Assembly: GCF_001039355.2 (NCBI RefSeq)
Contig: NW_019773818.1
Coordinates: 7,352-38,977, forward strand
Length of the DNA stretch: 31,626 nt
Source: Lingula anatina
Taxonomy: Eukaryota > Brachiopoda > Lingulata > Lingulida > Lingulidae
Direction of reading: 5' to 3'
The position numbers were made by a program, and so were the translations under genes. Below are positions 10,001-31,626 of this stretch, piece by piece (the stretch's first letter is position 1; each line of letters starts with the position of its first letter). The notes under the pieces were generated by a model. The model had not been told where the DNA came from and did no database searches. It was given only the letters and a program-made list of their open reading frames with translations.

Positions 10001-11016
10001 GCACGCCCACACACACATTTATCTTTTTAATTACCTCATCCTTGAAAGCAGTCCGTAGGCCTCAATCACAGCATGTGTGATACTCGCCTAAAATGTCATT
10101 GAAAAAAAAAGGTCATATGTTGAGTGAGACTTGATGAGACTTGATGAGTCACTGAGACTTGATGAGAGTAAAGCAAACAAGTAATTAACATATTTACATA
10201 AAAACGAGGACAACGTCAAACTATATTTTCTTTCACATATTGTACTGAGTTCTTTAATATACCACCGGGTATAAAATTACTCCTAAGGGCTCTAACGCAA
10301 ACGTGAAGTTCCAAGGTTCGGTACACGATTCCCGACTTGAGTTATGCTCAGAGAGAATAGCAACGCAACACCACTGCTTCGTTACAAAATCACAAACTGA
10401 ATTTTATTTGGCTTCGTAGCCTTCTTTATACTTAAAACCGGCGTGCCAGACCTTTAATGTTTACGAGTTTAAAGATAAGAAGAGCGTCTAAAGATAAGAG
10501 TGATTACTGCGATAGGGTAGAGGGAAAGAGCGTCTAAAGATAAGAGTAATTACTATAAACTAATTGAGCCGCGTGCACATGCCCGCGACTCTGATCAAAG
10601 GAAATTTAAAATATACTGGTCTGAACAATATGTCATGTGAAATAAGATTTAATTGAAAATTAAAAGGTATGCTTGCGTTTATTGATCAACCTATACATTT
10701 TCCATTAGATTGAACATTTATTTTGATCACCAAGGTGCATTTCCATGTTTTCTGAAATCAGCAAATGTGTACAGGTACCTTAAGTGTGTGTTTGGGGAGG
10801 GGGGGCGGGGGGGAGCTCATTAATAATTACCCTAAATGGCACCTTGGCAATTCTGTCGCATTCACTGAGAAAATCTGCACTACAAACATAAACAACTTTC
10901 TTCTCTGGTAGTAATCCTTTTCTAATGGTATTAGAACCTCCTGTGTCTCCGTTAACGTCTGTTTGATAGACAGGCGAGGCATCTTTATGGAGGACGTTTT
11001 GGTCGTTCTCCTCCAT
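7025..11016 (-). CDS. HDAC8: histone deacetylase 8 (class I, zinc-dependent)
   Basis: Nine coding exons on the minus strand: 10831-11016, 10035-10087, 9578-9714, 9084-9225, 8464-8576, 8152-8229, 7851-7959, 7382-7649, 7025-7130. All junctions are GT-AG and phases chain correctly over 1192 nt (397 codons plus 1 nt). The enzyme removes acetyl groups from lysines in histones and other proteins, using a catalytic zinc. Visible family motifs are [19 protein letters not shown], the catalytic His pair in GGWHHAK, the zinc ligands in DIDLHHGDG and in GADGLAGDP, and the active-site tyrosine in [15 protein letters not shown]. The tail exon reads [16 protein letters not shown]. The start (MEENDQ) gives an N-terminal extension of roughly 30 residues compared with human HDAC8 (377 residues). 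Exon 9 ends in phase 1, so a final small exon is missing from view. The gene is head to head with CTP synthase. It is HDAC8 rather than HDAC1/2/3 because of the short C-terminus and the sequence after the tyrosine motif. Confidence 0.95.
7382..7649 (-). CDS. HDAC8: HDAC8 exon 8, third zinc ligand and catalytic Tyr
   Basis: The exon is 268 nt and encodes [28 protein letters not shown], the [18 protein letters not shown] stretch and the SSDIPEHR end. The Asp of GADGLAGDP is the third zinc ligand. The Tyr after the four glycines stabilises the transition state. It ends in phase 0 at CACAGG|GTAGGT. Confidence 0.95.
7981..8003. repeat. (AAT)n microsatellite in HDAC8 intron
   Basis: About seven TAA/AAT triplets lie in the intron between HDAC8 exons 6 and 7. 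Confidence 0.8.
8464..8576 (-). CDS. HDAC8: HDAC8 exon 5, zinc-binding Asp/His
   Basis: The exon is 113 nt and encodes [19 protein letters not shown], then [14 protein letters not shown]. The Asp and His of DIDLHH are the zinc ligands of the family. An alternative acceptor 2 bases further in (TCAGAG) would break the frame, so 8576 was chosen. Confidence 0.93.
9084..9225 (-). CDS. HDAC8: HDAC8 exon 4, catalytic histidine pair
   Basis: The exon is 142 nt, with acceptor TTATGTAG|GTTAT and donor AAAAG|GTGGGT. It encodes YDCPADEG... and ends with [10 protein letters not shown]. The two adjacent histidines correspond to the charge-relay pair of class I deacetylases. The Lys/Arg codon is completed by the next exon. 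Confidence 0.93.
9953..10017. repeat. (TG)n followed by (CA)n in HDAC8 intron
   Basis: TG dinucleotides (9953-9995, interrupted by TATG) are followed by CGCACGCC and a CA run (10008-10017). The two halves can pair as a hairpin. This lies 18 bp from the 3' edge of HDAC8 exon 2. Confidence 0.85.
10263..10600. repeat. GC-distinct insertion-like block in HDAC8 intron 1, with 46-bp direct repeat
   Basis: The block differs in composition from the flanking AT-rich intron (many CG dinucleotides). It contains a 29-bp sequence at 10480-10508 repeated at 10526-10554 with one mismatch (AAGAGCGTCTAAAGATAAGA core, period 46). A partial third copy (TAAAGATAAGA) starts at about 10469. It may be a solo LTR or another mobile-element remnant. 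No target-site duplication was established. Confidence 0.45.
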
Positions 11017-11246
11017 ATTGAATTTCGCGGGAAATCAAGGTCATTGTTTTCTCGCCAGCAACGGGAAGTGTGACCTTTCAACGATTATTCGAAATCAAAT
11101 TATTTCAACTCCAAAAAAAATGTAAATTGTTTTAATTCTAAAATACAAAATGTACTAAGTATTTTTGTTTTCCCATTCTAATTTGCACAGCTTGATAACA
11201 GGTCAATATTTCAACTACCCACAATTCCCACGAATTAAATTAGTAG
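11017..11246. promoter_or_regulatory. head-to-head (bidirectional) promoter region, HDAC8 / CTP synthase
   Basis: The HDAC8 start codon (11014-11016, minus) and the probable 5' non-coding exon of CTP synthase (ending 11289, plus) face away from each other with under 300 bp between them. On the minus strand, at 11022-11035, the sequence ATTTCCCGCGAAAT contains TTTCCCGC, the E2F consensus. A CACAATTCCCAC box lies at about 11219-11230. I see no TATA box at a fixed distance. Shared control is an inference from spacing. Confidence 0.5.
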
Positions 11247-11289
11247 CGCGACAGACTGTTTTGCACCGAAAAGATGACTGAAAATTAAG
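11247..11289 (+). other. probable 5' non-coding exon of CTP synthase, with 4-codon uORF
   Basis: The sequence ending AAAATTAAG|GTAAAT has a good donor at 11289/11290. The matching acceptor is CACTGTAG at 12246, which leads into 40 nt of leader and the CTP synthase ATG at 12287. The exon's left edge is not determined. An ATG at 11274 opens a 4-codon frame closed by TAA at 11286-11288, just before the donor, a possible upstream ORF. Confidence 0.4.
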
Positions 11290-12286
11290 GTAAATATATC
11301 ATTTAAAAGTGAGTGGCTCTAAAAAGAGCCTCTCTGTTTTTCCCAAACGATTAGGTTTCTTTTTCTTGATTTTTTAATAACTGTTAATGCCATCTGAAAA
11401 TAATCTGTTACTATTATCAGTACATTACTAACTCTTCATAAACTAGGTCAATTTCGGGTCAGGCATTTGCATACAAAAAATACACGTGAAGACCACGCTG
11501 CTTTTATGAACAGGTGAAGAACACGTTAAAATAGACAGTGTAGTAGGATTTAAACTCCTTTAAAACATTCAGGAAAGCAACTGTAAAACTGTATAAGACT
11601 TGTCTACATCTTAGATATATTAGTGTAATTTACACTGTTTTCGTTTTCTCTTTTCTTGATTTTTGGTACATTACAGTAGAGGCTGGTTCCTTCAGATAAT
11701 TATCTCCCCTTGTAACTTGTATATCACTCTTGGTTACATGTGTATGATACTATCTGACACTTCAACTTAGATTTAACCATAAATCCGCAATATTACAGTG
11801 GGTAGTACTGTGAGATGTGAGTGAAATGGTAAGCTTACTCCTCTGCATGGCATATTGCATTGTTGGAGCAAATTTTTTAAAAAGCGAATATCTGTATATA
11901 AGCACTATGAATATATCACCAGCTACTATATATTTGGCCTATCATATGTGATCTATTAATAACATAAGTGAAATAAGAGGGTTTGGTGAGATTGGCTGCA
12001 AAGCCTAGTGGAATGTTTTTATGTGATGTATGCTGAAAATGACATTTTTGCAATGTTTGTATTTAGGTGATTTTAATGAGCTTTGATTATTTCAAGTAGG
12101 AGAGCATATTTGTAGCTAATAAATGGCATCTAATAGCAGAAAACCCTAGTCAATATAATATAAATATACAGGGTTTATAGTGTTGTCATCGTCATTGTTT
12201 GCACAGCTTAAAGCAGTAAGACTGAACCTCTTTTCTACCACTGTAGGTTTTCAAGATATTTCAGTCAGTTTGTTGGTAACAGTAAT

Positions 12287-13064
<778 letters not shown>

Positions 13065-13248
13065 TAAATTTAATGGTCAAGTTGGATTGCTTTTAAATGT
13101 ATTCATTAATGTTAAAGGTCGTGTTTGTAGCCTTATCGATAAATGGTTTCATTTGGCTTTACAATTTATGCCTGGTTATTTTGGATATGTTCAATCGTGA
13201 AACAATCTCGCCTCCCTTTGGAGCTCGCAAACAAAGCAGCAGCATATT

Positions 13249-13583
13249 TAGTACTTGAAAAATTATCATCTGTTTATAAAACCTCGGTCACAACCGGCCG
13301 TACGGGCTCTTGCGGCCTGTTTGCGTCCAAATTTTGCGCAGAATCTCAAGTGCAACGCAAGTCCCTCTTGCAAAATTTGTAGTTCCCATACAGCCCGTAT
13401 GCACGTACGGAGATACGTATGTCCAAAAGATTCTACTAATAATCGTATTTTACGGGCTGTATGCCAACTCCAAATTTCGCAAGAAGGACTTGCATGGCAC
13501 GTGAGATTCTGCGGAAATTTTGGACGCAAAAAGACTGTAAGAGCCCGTGCGGACGGTTGTGACCGAGGCTTCACTAAGTACTA
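13249..13583. mobile_element. foldback / MITE-like element with long inverted repeats
   Basis: The outer 8-mer TAGTACTT (13249-13256) reappears inverted at 13576-13583. Inside it, about 110 bp on the left (from CCTCGGTCACAACCG near 13282) and about 110 bp on the right (ending CGGTTGTGACCGAGG near 13568) are imperfect reverse complements. As a result the plus and minus translations of the two arms look alike. The centre (about 13390-13450) is not paired. No transposase is present, so it would be non-autonomous. It sits where CTP synthase intron 3 should be. Confidence 0.75.
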
Positions 13584-13987
13584 GTAATACCATGACAACA
13601 AAACTGCAGCTAGAGTACAAGTCTACCCCCTCCCCCTGCTTTATCCTTTATATGCCCCAGTGCTTAGAAAAGAGACAACAGCTACATATGTGGTCGTTGG
13701 CATATCCTGGTTCTGGAAAGTAAACTGCATCAGAGGCTACCAATAGGGCCTACTGACTAGTAAAGCAGTTGTACATAGTGTGGAACCAATCATGCAGTAT
13801 GCAGGGAACTGGCCATGTGTCACTTCTTCTTTGTATAGCCATGTAGAATTGCCTTTCCACACCAAACTTACTAGTATACTGTCATTGTTAAGAAATTGCA
13901 CTTAGAGTGCATTTATAGTTGTTTTGTTATAGGAAACTGTTAAAAAGAATCTTTAAGTAAANTTGAATTACTGTAACAATCATGCTT

Positions 13988-13993
13988 TTTATT
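13988..13993 (-). terminator. candidate P4HA polyadenylation signal
   Basis: AATAAA on the minus strand, about 670 nt beyond the P4HA stop codon and just before the single n at 13962. It is the first canonical hexamer I noticed downstream of the stop. Confidence 0.3.
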
Positions 13994-14663
13994 AGTAAGC
14001 AACTCCCTCATCAGTTATGTGCTGTTTAATGCAGTCAGAACCCAATCTTTATACTTAAATGTGCAATTATTAACTATTTGAAATAACTACCAGTGGTTGA
14101 AAAACTTCAGGTTAAATGTTATTATTTACCTTTAAGGCTGATTGTTAAAATGAACAACAAAAATACTTTGTTGATAGAAAATCAAAGCCCAGAGAAAAAG
14201 CTCTGTTATGTGAAAAAACACCACATTATTTGGTAAGCTTAAAGCAGCAGCATGAATGAGCATTTTCATCTTCCCAATATTAGATATTGTGAATGGTGTG
14301 ACCTATTTAAATCAAAGCCAAAAATAGAATTTTTTGGTGTGTGAACTTGTGCTCCAAGAATTGTAAGCTGGCAGAGCAATATCACAGCTAATAAATTGTT
14401 CTTGTCAAGCTCATCATCAGCTCAGCCAAAGTTTATGTGAACTTCAACAAAAAACATTTTGTTTCAGAGGCAGGAAGACCTTCAAAGGTAAGCATATCAG
14501 AAGGATTACCAATATACATGAAATATGTACAGTTTGGGGTTTTTCATGATGAAAAAAAAACAAAATTTTCTCTAGCAGACACTACAAAGGAAGACAAAAA
14601 GAAAGCAGAAATGATTTCTGTAGAAGTTCACAGGTTCCTCAATAAACGGCTGTCATCTGATCT

Positions 14664-31626
<16,963 letters not shown>

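Noticed and set aside
13143-13584. Several open frames on both strands with similar peptides
   Set aside because: The similarity arises because the two arms of the foldback element are reverse complements, not because of a protein.

Overview
This is a window of an animal nuclear genome. Genes are split by many GT-AG introns, intergenic and intronic DNA is AT-rich, and microsatellites and short repeats are common. The gene content (class I histone deacetylase HDAC8, CTP synthase, collagen prolyl 4-hydroxylase alpha, a CARD/death-fold-like protein) and the repeats suggest a lophotrochozoan, most likely a bivalve mollusc. That species-level guess is an inference. I see no rRNA, tRNA or CRISPR.

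Layout. 1-2383: repeats, one possible orphan exon on the minus strand and a frameshifted retroelement-like ORF. 2384-4954 (minus): the last three exons of an unnamed protein with a Pro/Gln-rich centre and a CARD-like C-terminus. 4955-7024: a tandem repeat tract containing a single n. 7025-11016 (minus): nine exons of HDAC8, nearly complete and missing only its last few codons. About 11017-11246: a head-to-head promoter region. 11247-13041 (plus): the 5' end of CTP synthase, which stops after two coding exons. About 13249-13583: a foldback element. 14664-31626 (minus): a large prolyl 4-hydroxylase alpha (P4HA) gene that runs off the right edge.

The most interesting object is the P4HA gene. It carries four clusters of alternative, almost certainly mutually exclusive exons: two 161-nt exons and two 52-nt exons in the peptide-substrate-binding domain, five distinct exons of 71/71/71/59/74 nt at the start of the catalytic domain, and two 63-nt exons just after the iron-binding HxD motif. 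In the first three clusters every length is 2 or 1 modulo 3 and the same within the cluster, so taking none or two breaks the frame. In the 63-nt pair frame cannot enforce the choice. There the intron between the two exons holds perfect inverted repeats of 17 and 15 bp, one starting 5 nt inside the 5' splice site. Up to 2 x 2 x 5 x 2 = 40 proteins are possible from one gene.

Assembly caveats. A perfect 1967-bp direct repeat (20354-22320 and 22322-24288) is separated by a single n, which looks like two overlapping contig ends that were never merged. Single n's also occur at 6256 and 13962. These sit where HDAC8 and the CARD-like gene lose exons, and where CTP synthase stops. All three may be unsized joins. 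A 536-base N gap (18362-18897) lies inside the P4HA intron that follows the five-exon cluster.
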